Counted from the stretch's first letter, positions 20,520-31,861 are shown. The stretch is DNA of 64,000 bases from Cephalotus follicularis (GCA_001972305.1 BDDD01000087.1:76748-140747), one strand, 5' to 3'. Notes: generated from the sequence alone by a model not told the origin. A program made the numbers and translations.

Positions 20520-22664
20520 TGTCACACCCCGCCTTTCGATTACATTAAGAGACAAGCATATATGGTGATATCAGAAATAAGCATAATAATCCAGCATTCT
20601 CATAACAAATCAAATACATAAGCAGAAGCATTTATCTTTGGATTATTTAAAACATAAATCATCTGCACGTAGCCCATACTACGTGCAGGTACAATCCAAC
20701 AATATCCTTAACATAAGGAAATACAACAAAATCGGGGTATGAACCGTTCATTTCAAATTACAGTACATCATAACAAAATAACAACCTTAAGTCAGAAATA
20801 GAAGCTTTCCAAGCTTCAGCAGCAATCTCCAATCGTCCTTGCTTAATCTGAAATTGTAGGGGTTAGCCATTGTCCTCACTTGGCTAAGTAGGAAGATAAT
20901 GCATGCTAAGGAATATATGAATGCAACATGTATGACAGTTTATATTCAAATAACCTTTAAATGTGCCAATATATAAGCAATCATGCCAAGTGGCCATAGA
21001 CAATACATATGCAAGAATACCGCACAAGGGTACAATCAATTCATCCTGGTTTGGGTGTCACATGTCGCTACCTCCTAGCGCAAACTGTGCACCACCTATC
21101 TATCACTCTATGCTCCAAGATGATAGATAAGGTAACATTTACTACTGGCATTGGCGGGTAGTTTAACAAATAAGATCTGCAATGCAGACAAGTTTGGGTG
21201 ATACTCTGGCCAACTCCTGGCACCCAGGATCCCCACCGTAGTCGGTGACCATCAATCATCACTCGACTACCGGCAATAAGCATAGATAAACAATTCAAGC
21301 ATTTCAATAATAATATTACATATATTAATAATATGCAATATAAAAGTTGTTTTCTTTGGAAACATATAACAATTCATTTATCGTACATTTCATAGAAGGG
21401 AAACGATATCAATACAATAATGGTTCTCGATTTGGAGAACAAAACAGGTGTTACCTCTCATAAGAGGAAAATCAATAATTTCTTTAAACAATAGGTTTTC
21501 ATTTGAAAATGATAGTTGATATCATAATTTGTGCACATAGCACTTAATTGGTTCGATAATTGAAATATAAGTGCTGATGGTGTTAAATAGCACCAAAACA
21601 GCATATACTAATATAAGGTAGCATATACAGTAACAACATTACAAGACAGTAGCAATTCAAGGATTCACAAGGAATAGCATTTCATAGTCATTCATATGCA
21701 ACTCTAAAAAGGAGTGCGTACGTTGTTTAATTTTGGGATGAAATTGTATATAAAGTCAGGATAGATTGTTCTAATCATTCGTATGGAGGCCAAGTTAATT
21801 ACATTAAAGATTGAGGCCCAAAAAGAACCTATATCAGCATTTTTACCCAGGACAGTCGGCTGTTCTCAAGAACAGTCGGCTGTTTTGGTTGAGCAATCGA
21901 ATGTTTTGTCTTAACAGTCGACTGAATAGGGTTGAGTAGTCGACTGCCATGAAGAACAGTCGACTGCTTCTGCCCAGAAATGCAGGCAGTAGCGGTTTAT
22001 GTGCATTTCAAAATCTAATGCCAATCAAATCAATGCATACAACAAGAAGAAAATAACATACATGATAAGCATAATATATCTTCCATAAACATGTCATTAC
22101 CCATACCTCAATAGCTTATACCAAGATCAATTGGAATTGATTTTTCTCTTTGTGTTTCCAAGCCTTTCACCAAACAATCCTTCAATTCCAGTAGAATCAA
22201 TCTATACAATGCATGTTTGCGGATACATGCATCAGTACCAGTAAGTTTCAGTAACCTCATGACAACTACAATTCCTACAGTAGTTAATCACTAGTCCAAG
22301 AGGCTTCATAACCATCCTTTTTACCACATCTCTATGAACCATATGACAATCTATTTCAATTTTAGATTCTTTGGTCTTAATGTGTTGACAGAAGGTAAAT
22401 ATATATACTTAAGAGAATCAATGTACATATATCTTGACAACTAACAACATCTATAATCCAAGTTAGAGTTATCAACAATTTCCTTAGCTTCATATCCATT
22501 ATTTCTTAATCCCTCTCATTATCATTTCTAATTGTAGCATTATGGACAGAAGATATTAAACATTCCCAGTCACATTCTTGACAGATTACAACATCAGCAG
22601 GTTGCTCGAATTTGAAACTTACCAGGAGATATCCAAAGCTTCCAAGTCTTTCTTTGTGCTCACC
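20520..22664 (-). repeat. G3 5' LTR, PBS-proximal part
   Basis: It starts TGTCACACCCCGCC and matches the 3' LTR base for base over most of its length, including the six-dyad array (21853-21966). It is broken at TCACC (22660-22664) by a solo LTR and resumes at 25407. Confidence 0.9.
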
Positions 22665-22840
22665 TGTAATAACCGCAACTTCAATTAATGTATATTGACC
22701 TAATTTTGAAATAAAATATACATTTTAATTGAGTTGTTTGTTCAATTATATTAAATTCTATGATTGGTAAATGCTTGGGAGGAATGGGTGTGCAATTAGT
22801 GAAGTATCAAAGTTAAGAAGCAGCCCTAAACTAGCCCAAA

Positions 22841-22920
22841 CAGCCGACTGACACAGGGCAACAGTCGACTGTTTGATACGTGTTGGAGGCAGTCGACTAC
22901 CCACTATAGCCAGTCGACTG
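22841..22920 (+). repeat. CAG-TCGA-CTG dyad array in U3 of the solo LTR, four copies
   Basis: Copies start at 22841, 22862, 22890 and 22911 (steps 21, 28, 21), upstream of the TATA-like site at 23175. Forms are CAGCCGACTG, CAGTCGACTG and CAGTCGACTA. Confidence 0.8.
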
Positions 22921-23172
22921 GAATGGCCCAGGACAGATTCCTGGCATGTGCAGGGATAAGAATGACAGGTGGGTAGGAGGCACATGCGTTTCACCACCTG
23001 CCAGAACATGCAAAAGGAGATGCTTGCATGTTCTCTGCAGACCTACACCCTACAAATTGATTAATAATGAGAGAAAGGTGAAGAGAGGGATGCATGTGGT
23101 GGAAAGGAAAGAGAGAAAAGTGTGTGCATGTGACTTAGGAAAGGGAATCTGACGAATTCAAAGTCTTTGAGA

Positions 23173-23180
23173 CTTATATC
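23173..23180 (+). promoter_or_regulatory. TATA-like box in the solo LTR
   Basis: CTTATATCAGCTG matches CTTTATATCAGCTG at the equivalent place in both G3 LTRs. A donor-like site follows about 125 bp later. Confidence 0.45.
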
Positions 23181-23299
23181 AGCTGATTGAATGTGATATG
23201 AGTGTTAGGAAACACTGAGTGAAGAGAGGGATTAATAGAAAGCTTGCATTGGATGATTAGAGAGCTCAAAGAAGGAACCTTTGAAGCTTTGGTCTCTTG

Positions 23300-25067
23300 G
23301 TAAGTTCTCAATCCGAATTCTCTGTTAATATATTAATGATGTAACTAGGAATGTTAATATCTCCTGTTAATGGATTAGGATCAACAATTCTTAGAATTGA
23401 AATGGAAAGTAGTGATTGGATCAAGTGAAATTGGTGACTATAACCTCTAGAATGGATTTTAGTTGTTGTTAATGTTAGGATATATGCTTACTGATTTCCT
23501 AAATGTATATATCTTCTTTCAACACACTTATGATCAATGAATCCGAGATTGAATGATACTTGACATAGAATTCAAAAGGAAATTGGAAAAGGAAAGTTGA
23601 GACTTAAATGGATTAATGATTTAACCACTGTTAAGTTATTGAAACTTACTGGTACTGATGCATGTGTTCATAAACAAACATGCATATATTGATACTGCTA
23701 GAAATTGAAAGATTGTTGGTGAAAGTGACTTGGAACTCCAAGAGAAAGATCAAACTCAATTGATCTTGGGATAGCAATTTGAGGTAGGGGTAATGATATG
23801 TTATGGAAGATATAGTATGCATATTGTGTATGTCTATTTTCTGCATGTTTACATGTGTTGAAATTGATTGGAAATTAAATTGGCATTGCATGACATGCCA
23901 CTGCCTGCATTTCTGGGCAGAGGTAGTCGACTGCCTCCCTTGGCAGTCGACTACTCAACCTATCCAGTCGACTGCCATGACAAAGTAGTCGACTGCCATG
24001 ACAAAGCAGTCGACTACACAACCAAACCAGTCGGCTAATCTTGATGACAGCCGACTGTTCTGGGTAGAAATTGCATAATATTGATTGAATTGCTACTGTT
24101 TGATACTGTTATTAAATTGTATATGCTACCACCATATAGTATATACTGTTTGATGTTATTTAACATCGCTACTACTTATATTGCAACGATCAAGCGAACT
24201 ATGTGCCATATGCACAATTCATGGTTTAAACACCATTTTCAAATGAAAACTATTATTGCAAGAACTACGGATTTGTGATATTGTTACTGAATATGCTACT
24301 GTCATATTAATATAAACTGTTTTGGTGTCTTCTAACACCACTACCACTTGTATTTCAATGATTGAAACCAACTATGGGCTATGTACCCAATTTATGATAT
24401 CAACTATCATTTTCAAATGAATGATTATTGCCAAATGAACTACTGATTTTCCTCCTATATGAGAGGCACCTACTGTTTTGTTTCCAAAACTGGAAACCAC
24501 TATTGAATTGAGATCGTTTTCCTCAGAAGAGATGTACGATAAATGAATTGTTATATGTTTCTAAAAAGAAAACCATTTTCATATTGCATATTGCTGATAT
24601 ATGTAATATTACTATTGAATGCTTGTATTGATTGTGCTTGTTGCCGGTGGTCGGGTGATGGATGTGTTCGCCGACTACGGTAGGGATCCTGGGAGCCAGG
24701 AGTTGGCCAGGAGATCTCCAAAACTTATCTGCATGGCAGATCTTATTGTTAAACTACCCGCCAACGCCGGTAGTATATGTTACCTGTTCTATCATCCTCG
24801 GAGTGCAGGAGATAGTTAGGTAGTGCACAGTCGGAGCTAGGAGATAGCGGCATGTGACACCCAATTGATCGATGAATTGATTGTACCCTTGTGAGGTATT
24901 CTTGCATATGGATTGTTTATGGCCACTTGGCATGTTTGCTTATATATTGGCACATTTAAATGTTATTTTATATAAACTGTCATACATGTTGCATTCATAT
25001 ATTCCTTATCATGCATTATCTTCCTACTTAGCCAAGTGACGACAACGGCTAACCCCTACCATTTCAG
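23300..25067 (+). other. Presumed LTR intron (G3 family)
   Basis: CTTG|GTAAGTTC gives a consensus-like donor at 23300. A branch-like CTAAC at 25049-25053, a short pyrimidine run and TTTCAG ending at 25067 give an acceptor with normal plant geometry, 334 bp before the LTR end. The same two sites are seen in the G3 LTRs. Splicing is inferred, not shown. Confidence 0.45.
23924..24057 (+). repeat. CAG-TCGA-CTG dyad array, seven copies at 20-21 bp
   Basis: Copies start at 23924, 23944, 23965, 23986, 24007, 24028 and 24048: steps 20, 21, 21, 21, 21, 20. Forms include TAGTCGACTG, CAGTCGACTA, CAGTCGGCTA and CAGCCGACTG. It lies inside the presumed LTR intron. Confidence 0.88.
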
Positions 25068-25406
25068 ATTAAGCAAGGACATTTGGAGCCTGCTGCTGAA
25101 GCTTGGAGAGCTTCTTTTGTTATTTTAAGGTTGTTATTTTAATGTTGATGAGGTGCTGTATTTTGTATTGTATTGAACGGATCACATCCCGTGTGAGTGT
25201 GTTTTCCTTTATGTAAGGATAATTGTTGGTGTTACCCGCACGTAGTATGGGATGCGTGTGATCGGTTTGTATTATATTACGGCTTATCGAATGCTTCCGC
25301 AAATTTATTTATGAATTGTGCTGGAATATTATTATGCTTATTTCTGATATCACCACATATGCTTGTCCATTATACGTGAATGGAAATAACGGGGTGTGAC
25401 ATCACC

Positions 25407-26015
25407 AAATCCTCAAATGCAAGCTCCAATAATCCTCCAGCAATTTCCTCCTCTCTCAGTGTTTTCTAACTCACATTCAGCTTTTGGACAGCTGATATAA
25501 AGCTTGAATTCGCCAGACTCCTTACTCAGTTTCTCTCTCACACATGCATTCCTCTTTCTCTCTTCTTTCTATCTCTTTCCACCTTTTCTCTTCTGTTTTT
25601 GCAGGTTACAGGTCTGCAAATCTTGCAGAAGGAATAGAGGACAAGCAAGGCACTCCCCTTGCATGTTATGGCAGCTGGTGACACGTATCTCACATGCATG
25701 CCTCAATTTGAACACTTGTCATCACTGTCTCTGCGTCTGCCAGGCGCCTGTTCTGTACCATTCCAGTCAACTATCTTTAACAGGCAGTCGACTGTCCACT
25801 CACGCCTCAGACAGTCGACTGTTCCTTTGTGACAGTCGGCCGTCGATGGCTGTTTTAGGGTTTCTTAAGTTTGATACTTCACAATTGTACATCCAGTCAG
25901 CCCAAGCAATTACCAATCACAAAAATTATTATAATTGGACAAATAACTCAATTAAAATGTATATTTTATTTCAAAATTGGATCAATATACATTAATTGAA
26001 TTTTCGGTTATTACA
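25407..26015 (-). repeat. G3 5' LTR, distal part
   Basis: It matches 16134-16747 of the 3' LTR and includes the second dyad array (25764-25842). It ends GGTTATTACA, followed by the duplication AAACC. Confidence 0.9.
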
Positions 26016-26020
26016 AAACC

Positions 26021-29000
26021 ATCTCATAACCCTTATATATTACATTTGGGCATAAGGCCAAGTCTATATAAATGTGTAAGTATGCTAGTAGCAATGGTCT
26101 ATTTTCATAATTTTTATGGACCGAAGTTTTTTTTAGGAGATAATTAACAATTAAATTCATGAGTTTAACTTAAGAGCATTAAGTCCATCCATTTCTTCCA
26201 AAATACTTTAGCCCAATTGTTTTTTTTTTATGGCAATAAATTCGGCGCAAACAACTGGAGGAAATCTCCAAGTCTCTAGAGACTTCTATTCTACTTTACA
26301 TACTCATATAAATTACTCATGGCTATTAAATTGTAAACCCTTCTTCATTTTTTGATGGTAGCCAAATTTGTGCTTCCATAAGGCCCAAAATCACTTTGTT
26401 TTTCATTATAGTTCGGCATACACTTCCTTAAAAAAACGTCCTACACTTCTATAGAGTTTCTATACTCTTCATGAGTGTGGATATACATATTGGATGACAT
26501 TTCCTTCATCCTCTGGGGCTGAAGCACACTCCTCTTACAAGCATTCAATTCTTCTTCAAAATTCTCCAATAATCAGGCTCTTAACCTGAAGTCTGCTTCA
26601 TTCGTCAAATAAATCTTGGTAATTTTTACAAGTCTCTTGGTTAAAATTTATTGTTATGTTTATTCTCCATCATAAATTTTGTATTAGTGATGTGTAGAGG
26701 AAGCTAATGAAATATTGCCTTAATTGATAATATGTAGTACATGAATTGAAGAATATAGCACAAACTAGTTTCTCCTTCCATCTCTTCAAATTCAGCATTT
26801 TTGGAGAATAAGGAAAGGTTAATATTTTCTTTGGTTTAGGGATATTAGATGATAATTAGCAAGATGTTATATACATATATAGTGATGGAATTAGTGGGTG
26901 GAGAGGAAATAATGTGTTTATATCTCCACTAAATTTTATGGTTGCTATAATTTGACTGTGGAAACTAAGAGACATCTTCACATTTGTTGTTAGTAGACTA
27001 ACATATTGAAACTCCTACATTCATTTCTTAAACTTTCGGGTTCCATGTGAAGTAATGAAGTGCTAATTTTTCTTGGGGATTTATAAATGTAGATATGTAG
27101 GTAAATTGAAGTATATTGGCATAGTTTAGTCTCTAAATTATTTACTTCAGATTCTGGCTAAGTAGGGTGTTAATAATTTTGATGTTGATTAGCTAATATG
27201 GTGATGGAATGGTGTATTATAATGATAGATAGGAATGGTGAAAGCATTGGAATGGATGATGAAATGATAGGATGAAAATGCTAGTTTGTAAGTGTATATT
27301 ATAGTGGTGTTCTGATGCAAATGAATTTTAAGGTATAACTAAGAAATGATAAGAAAATTGAGATGATGCATTATAGGTAGTAAGTTTGAAGGTTATTTGT
27401 GAATTTAGAGCCTATGGGTGTTAAAGGAAGGATTATTTCCTTATAATGTATAGGTGTTTTTGAGAAATAATTGAAGCATAGGTTGATCTTTGCATATATA
27501 GCCGTCATGTTGCCGAAATGGCATTTTAGTTACTTTTGAAACCTAGAGTGGTTTGATTGACTTAAAAATTTAATGGTAGACCTTAGGATAGGTTTAAATA
27601 TTGCCTGTAAAATTTCGTGAAAAAACCACTTGGTTTGGACCAAAAAGTGCGAAGTTACGCTAAAATCGTTTTGAAACAGCGATTTTACAAAGGAACATAT
27701 ATCTCTACTTTTTCGTTTGAATTTATTTTTGAGAAGCAGTCTCCTAGATATGTTTAAACACATTCCTGAAATTTTGGTGTCAAACGGATATGATTTTGGC
27801 AAAAAACTCTCGTTTTTGCAGTTTTTATGGAAAAATAGTTCAAACCATAGTTTTTCAAAGTAGCTCATAGCTTTGGTCATCAGTTTGACTTTATTTTTCA
27901 GTGGTAGACTCTTGGGTAGGAATAAACCACTTTCCCAAAGTTTCAATTCCATTGGATCTTAAAAAATTTGAAAAAGGGTGTTAACTTTGCTTTTGCGAAA
28001 AAACACGTTTAGCAACTTTACAAAAGAGACTAAAGCTCAGCTTGTCGTTTTCACTCGATTTTTGAATGATAGACTACTGGGATCTTTTAATTATGATCTT
28101 GAAAGTTTCACTTCGATACGACATCTTAATGCATAAAGTAGCTTATACGTGCATTATATGCATTCTGTATTGTATATGCATAGACAATATATTTATGGAT
28201 ATTGTTATGTGAAAACATTGTATATGCGAATCCTGTTTCTGATTCGGAGCATCAAGGGGCTAGTCTGCTTTAGTCGAGCTCGATAAATCTGTGAGTGGGA
28301 CATTCCCTTCCTTAATTTATTATCTTTGAGACTTTTGTTTCTATATGTGCCCTTGTGTTTGTTATTGATGGTTTGTTCGACATTTGAATCCCACATGTCT
28401 TATGTTGAGCTTGTTATTGCCTGTTATGTGATAGACTCTGGGTGACTAGGTCACCTTCCTGTTTTTTCTTATGTATTGTTGATACCGTGCTTTGTACTCT
28501 GATGATGGGTATCATGTAGTCTGTGACAGTAATAACGGTCTAGGGTGAGGTGTACGTTTGATGCCCACTCTCCATAGCATGCCCATTGTCTATGATGGGG
28601 TGTTATGTAGGAACTGCCCCCGGCTTCCATACCTGGATCTGCAGCATACTATTGTCTATGATGGTATGCTGAGTGTGAGTGCAGCCGAGCTCCGTTACTC
28701 ACTTGACAGACCATATTACTAGTCTGATTACCATTAGATATGTCCAGAGCAATATAATGACAGTGCAGAGCAGTGGCAGAGTAGAGCAGTATTGTTATTA
28801 GATAAGGCAGAGGCATGAGATATGGTAGTGCCATGAGATATGTAGGTGGCATGAGATATTGCACCGGTGCATGAGGATGATGACATATGATGATGATACG
28901 AGATATGATAAGCTCCATACATGAGATGAGATGATATTCAGATACTTTGTACATAGGCCCCTCGGGCGAGGGTAGAGGGGGTGCGTGTAGTATACTAGAC

Positions 29001-29960
29001 CCCCGGGCGAGGGTATGGGGTGAGTGCTGTATAGTAGACCCCCAGGCGAGGGTATGGGTGAGTGCAGCGTAGTAGGCCCCTCAGGTGAGGGTAGAGGGGG
29101 TACTACGTTGAGGATGATAGTATAGTTATACCAATATACTCTGTTTTTATGATTTTCATGGGCACATTTCTTGATTCATGATTGTTGATGATATCTGAAA
29201 TTGTTGATATTTTTATGCTCTCTGATTTTTATTGTGATTCTTTTGTACTCGTGGAATACCAGCTTGAGTTATGAGATTCTTTTTATTTTTAGTCTTGTTG
29301 ATATTCTTTTCATGATTTAATTCACTTTGTTTATTGATTCATATATTCTTATTCTTTGCTACATCATTTTCATTCAGCACATCCGATTCTTCATGGATGT
29401 AACAGGGAATGACTTGTCCCAACTCACTTAGTCATTTGGACTAACTCCCTCCCATATTTATTTTGCAGTTGAAGACGATCAATTTGATCCACCAACATTG
29501 TAATAGTGAGCTGCTTGAGAGGTAGACCACGAGCCTAGGCACCATTCACTGGCAGTCTTGGCCAGTTCCACATGCATACATTGGGGCATTTTTGGGTTAT
29601 TTTATTTTGTTATATAAATAGTTAGTATTTGTTGAATTATTGATCCTTTAGAGGGAATTATGTTTGTGAAGTAAGTATGATAAAACAGTTAGAATTATGA
29701 TGAGCCTGTGATAGAATAGAATTAGAATGAACTGCTGATTCCTCCTTTAGGAGTGTGGATATATATAAACTGTGATTTTCATACATGTGAAAATTTTGAA
29801 AATGTCCATTTTTAGGGGGAGCTCTTGTAGTTTTTCTGCAGGATTTTTCACCTTATGTAATGGACAAATAAATAAAATAATTAACATAATAGTAAAGTTG
29901 TGTTATGCATAGTTAGTCTATAGTAAGACCCGGCTCGCCGAATAGGGGCAGGTCGTGTCA
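26021..29960 (+). repeat. B1 solo LTR, main part (no gene)
   Basis: About 3.9 kb of AT-rich noncoding DNA. From about 27490 onward it is recognisably the same family as 48235-50462. The first 1.4 kb has no match in the window. A branch-like GACTAAC, a pyrimidine tract and TTTTGCAG ending at 29468 form an acceptor-like site 492 bp before the LTR end. A minus-strand open frame of 140 codons (27530-27952) has a counterpart in the second copy but no recognisable domain. Confidence 0.75.
28954..29108 (+). repeat. GC-rich minisatellite in B1 (four units)
   Basis: Four imperfect units of about 45-55 bp are built around CCCC-GGCGAGGGTA-GGGG with intervening AGTGC. The corresponding place in the second B-type LTR holds a different tandem repeat (49308-49440). 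Confidence 0.75.
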
Positions 29961-29965
29961 GTAGT

Positions 29966-31847
29966 GCTTAGTGAAAGAGAACTAGTAGATCATACGTGAT
30001 TTACGTTGTATCATTAGACTTGAGCGGCTGGCATGCGTTGTGCAGTAACTACTTGGCTTTGATTTCTACCTTCCCTAGCACTAGCCACGTGCTGGCAAAA
30101 GGGTTGTCTTTGGGCCTTGTGGGAGCTGCATTGAGATGTATGGACAGGTGCGCAAGATGGGATTGTCACACCCGTGTTGATGGTTATATACTCTATAACA
30201 TCTACGACCGTTAAAGGCTTAAAGTCCCGGTCGGGCACTGGCAGATTGGGAACAAGAGGTTTCCAGGGATATCTCCCATAGTCTCAGTGCGTTCATAGAA
30301 TTATAGTTATCGCGGTTTTACCTTTGGGTGACATTAATCCAAACCCTAGTCCACGGTTGGAGCCATGATGATGAAGGATATGCGGCACACAAACTGATGG
30401 CAGTGATAAAGCACTGGGTAATTGGCTAACAAATTCTAGACGTGGTACTTTGTGCTCCACGGATCCGGGGGTGATTGTAGATCACACCGGGGCTATTAGT
30501 TGGATAGTCGTACCAAAACTTTGGGATTTTCTGGGAAATTTATCATTGTACCGCAATTCCACCGGGCTTTCGGGTCCCGCCTGATTATTGGAAAAGTAAT
30601 GAATGCTGCACACATGCTCTCTTGGTGGTAAATCTAGTTTTTAACTAGTATATATTATTTTGACATTAGTGGTATGTTTCCCATTCCACTAATTATCATC
30701 TTGATATATAAAGAGACTTTAAAGCCAGAGCATGATTTAATTTTAATTAAGTCAAATTAAAGAGAGAGTCTTTAATTTATAAAGGGAGAAAAAATTATAA
30801 ATCAAATAAAATGTGAGACATTTTGATAAAAGGAGAAAAGAAAACATTTTTTTGATATGCCTTGTATTCCTTCTCTTGCGCCTGGTACGCGAGTTTTGGA
30901 GGAGAGAGACACGCTTCAGCGTGTCTAACGCCTCCAACGCGTTCAAAGCGCAGGGGCGCCTCAGGCCGGAGGAGACGACCGGTGCTTGGCACCGTGGCCA
31001 GGAAAAGACGCGAGTTCTCATCCTTCGTATGTCTCCTTCTCTCTCTCCCCGTTTTTCTCCTTTTTTTTCTCCCCCGTTTCTCCCTTAAGGCAGTTTGCGT
31101 TTTTCTACCGTTTCTTGCTATTGTCGACTCTTTCTGCTGCCGATGATCACTTGGGTGGAGCCAATAAATGGATCTATCCATTTTGATCTTTGTTTTGCGT
31201 TTCCCATGCATTTTGGCCGGTGTTTGTGCGTAGTAAGTCAACTACCCGAGTTGACACGTCGGCCGCTGTGACTTGGCGTTCTGCGCTGAGTCACAGCGAG
31301 TCTAGGGTGTAGGTGTGAAGATCAGCTTCTTGGGGTTCGTATATGTCACGGCCGGTCCATGGTGACGTTGAATCGGAACTCACTGAATCCAACTCAGCGA
31401 GTCACGGTCGTTGCCGGCTATGTTAGGTTTTTCTGGGGCACTTCTCACCGTGTCTTCACCGGATATGGATTGATCGGCACATCTGGAGTCCGTTGGTGTC
31501 TTGGTGGGTCTCTGACGAGTTGGTCAGATTCCAGGCAGTGGGTCCGGTGACGGGTGGTGGCTGCTGCAAGCGTGTAGCGGCAAAATGGTGGAGCCTCGAA
31601 CGTTGGTATGGTTGCTTTCCTTTTGTATTTACGTTTACCGATGTGGTTTCGATTATTTGTTTTTCGCATGCTTGATATTTTTTGTGGTTCGATTGTTAAT
31701 TAAATGGTGATCCTAGACTTTTCAATTTGGTACTAAGATGTCAGTGTGGACCATGACTTCCACTCTTGGTATTTTTGAAAAATTAAAATTATACACACTT
31801 GCGTCGTAGGACCAAATTGACCGGGAACCCTTGCAAGGTTTCCAACA
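29966..31847 (+). repeat. C1 5' LTR, second part (no gene)
   Basis: This continues the copia-like LTR after GTAGT. It includes a GC-rich stretch at 30860-31030 and a zone at 31230-31410 with GTTGAC, GAGTCAC and GCGAGTC elements that resemble decayed arm-plus-core dyads. Open frames here are short and overlapping and show no domains. Confidence 0.65.
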
Positions 31848-31849
31848 AG

Positions 31850-31861
31850 TGGTATCAGAGC
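31850..31861 (+). other. C1 primer-binding site
   Basis: TGGTATCAGAGC, a perfect tRNA-iMet complement, 2 bases after the LTR end CCAACA. Confidence 0.9.

Larger units (their letters stand above)
22665..25401 (+). mobile_element. Solo LTR of the G3 family, inverted inside the G3 5' LTR
   Basis: The termini are TGTAATAACCG and CGGGGTGTGACA, flanked by the perfect duplication TCACC (22660-22664, 25402-25406). It is the same family as its host LTR but in the opposite orientation and clearly more diverged from it than the host LTRs are from each other. There is no internal domain. Confidence 0.92.
13992..26015 (-). mobile_element. G3: Ty3/gypsy chromovirus (Tekay-like), nearly complete pol, inserted in B1
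   Basis: LTRs of about 2.75 kb (13992-16747, and 20520-22664 plus 25407-26015) are flanked by the perfect duplication AAACC at 13987-13991 and 26016-26020. Reading leftwards it has a PBS, a gag lacking its capsid part, no protease, then RT, RNase H and integrase with only a few lesions. By eye the two LTRs differ at few positions, so the insertion is fairly young. Without protease and capsid it cannot have made particles alone; these parts may have been lost before or after insertion. Confidence 0.92.
13806..29960 (+). mobile_element. B1: long solo LTR carrying the G3 insertion
   Basis: The outer termini are TGTGACATCCCG at 13806 and CAGGTCGTGTCA at 29960, a TG...CA pair with matching inverted ends. 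They are flanked by the perfect 5-bp duplication GTAGT (13801-13805, 29961-29965). Its own sequence is 13806-13991 plus 26021-29960, about 4.1 kb. There is no PBS or internal domain, so it is a solo LTR left by recombination between two LTRs. The rest of the interval is element G3. Confidence 0.8.

Noticed and set aside
29996-30238. Pair of overlapping frames on opposite strands suggesting a small gene
   Set aside because: They lie in the C1 LTR just after the B1 junction, without motif, start context or conserved counterpart.
30752-31241. Overlapping frames on both strands in the GC-rich part of the C1 LTR
   Set aside because: They overlap each other in many phases, show no motif and sit inside an LTR that ends at a PBS.
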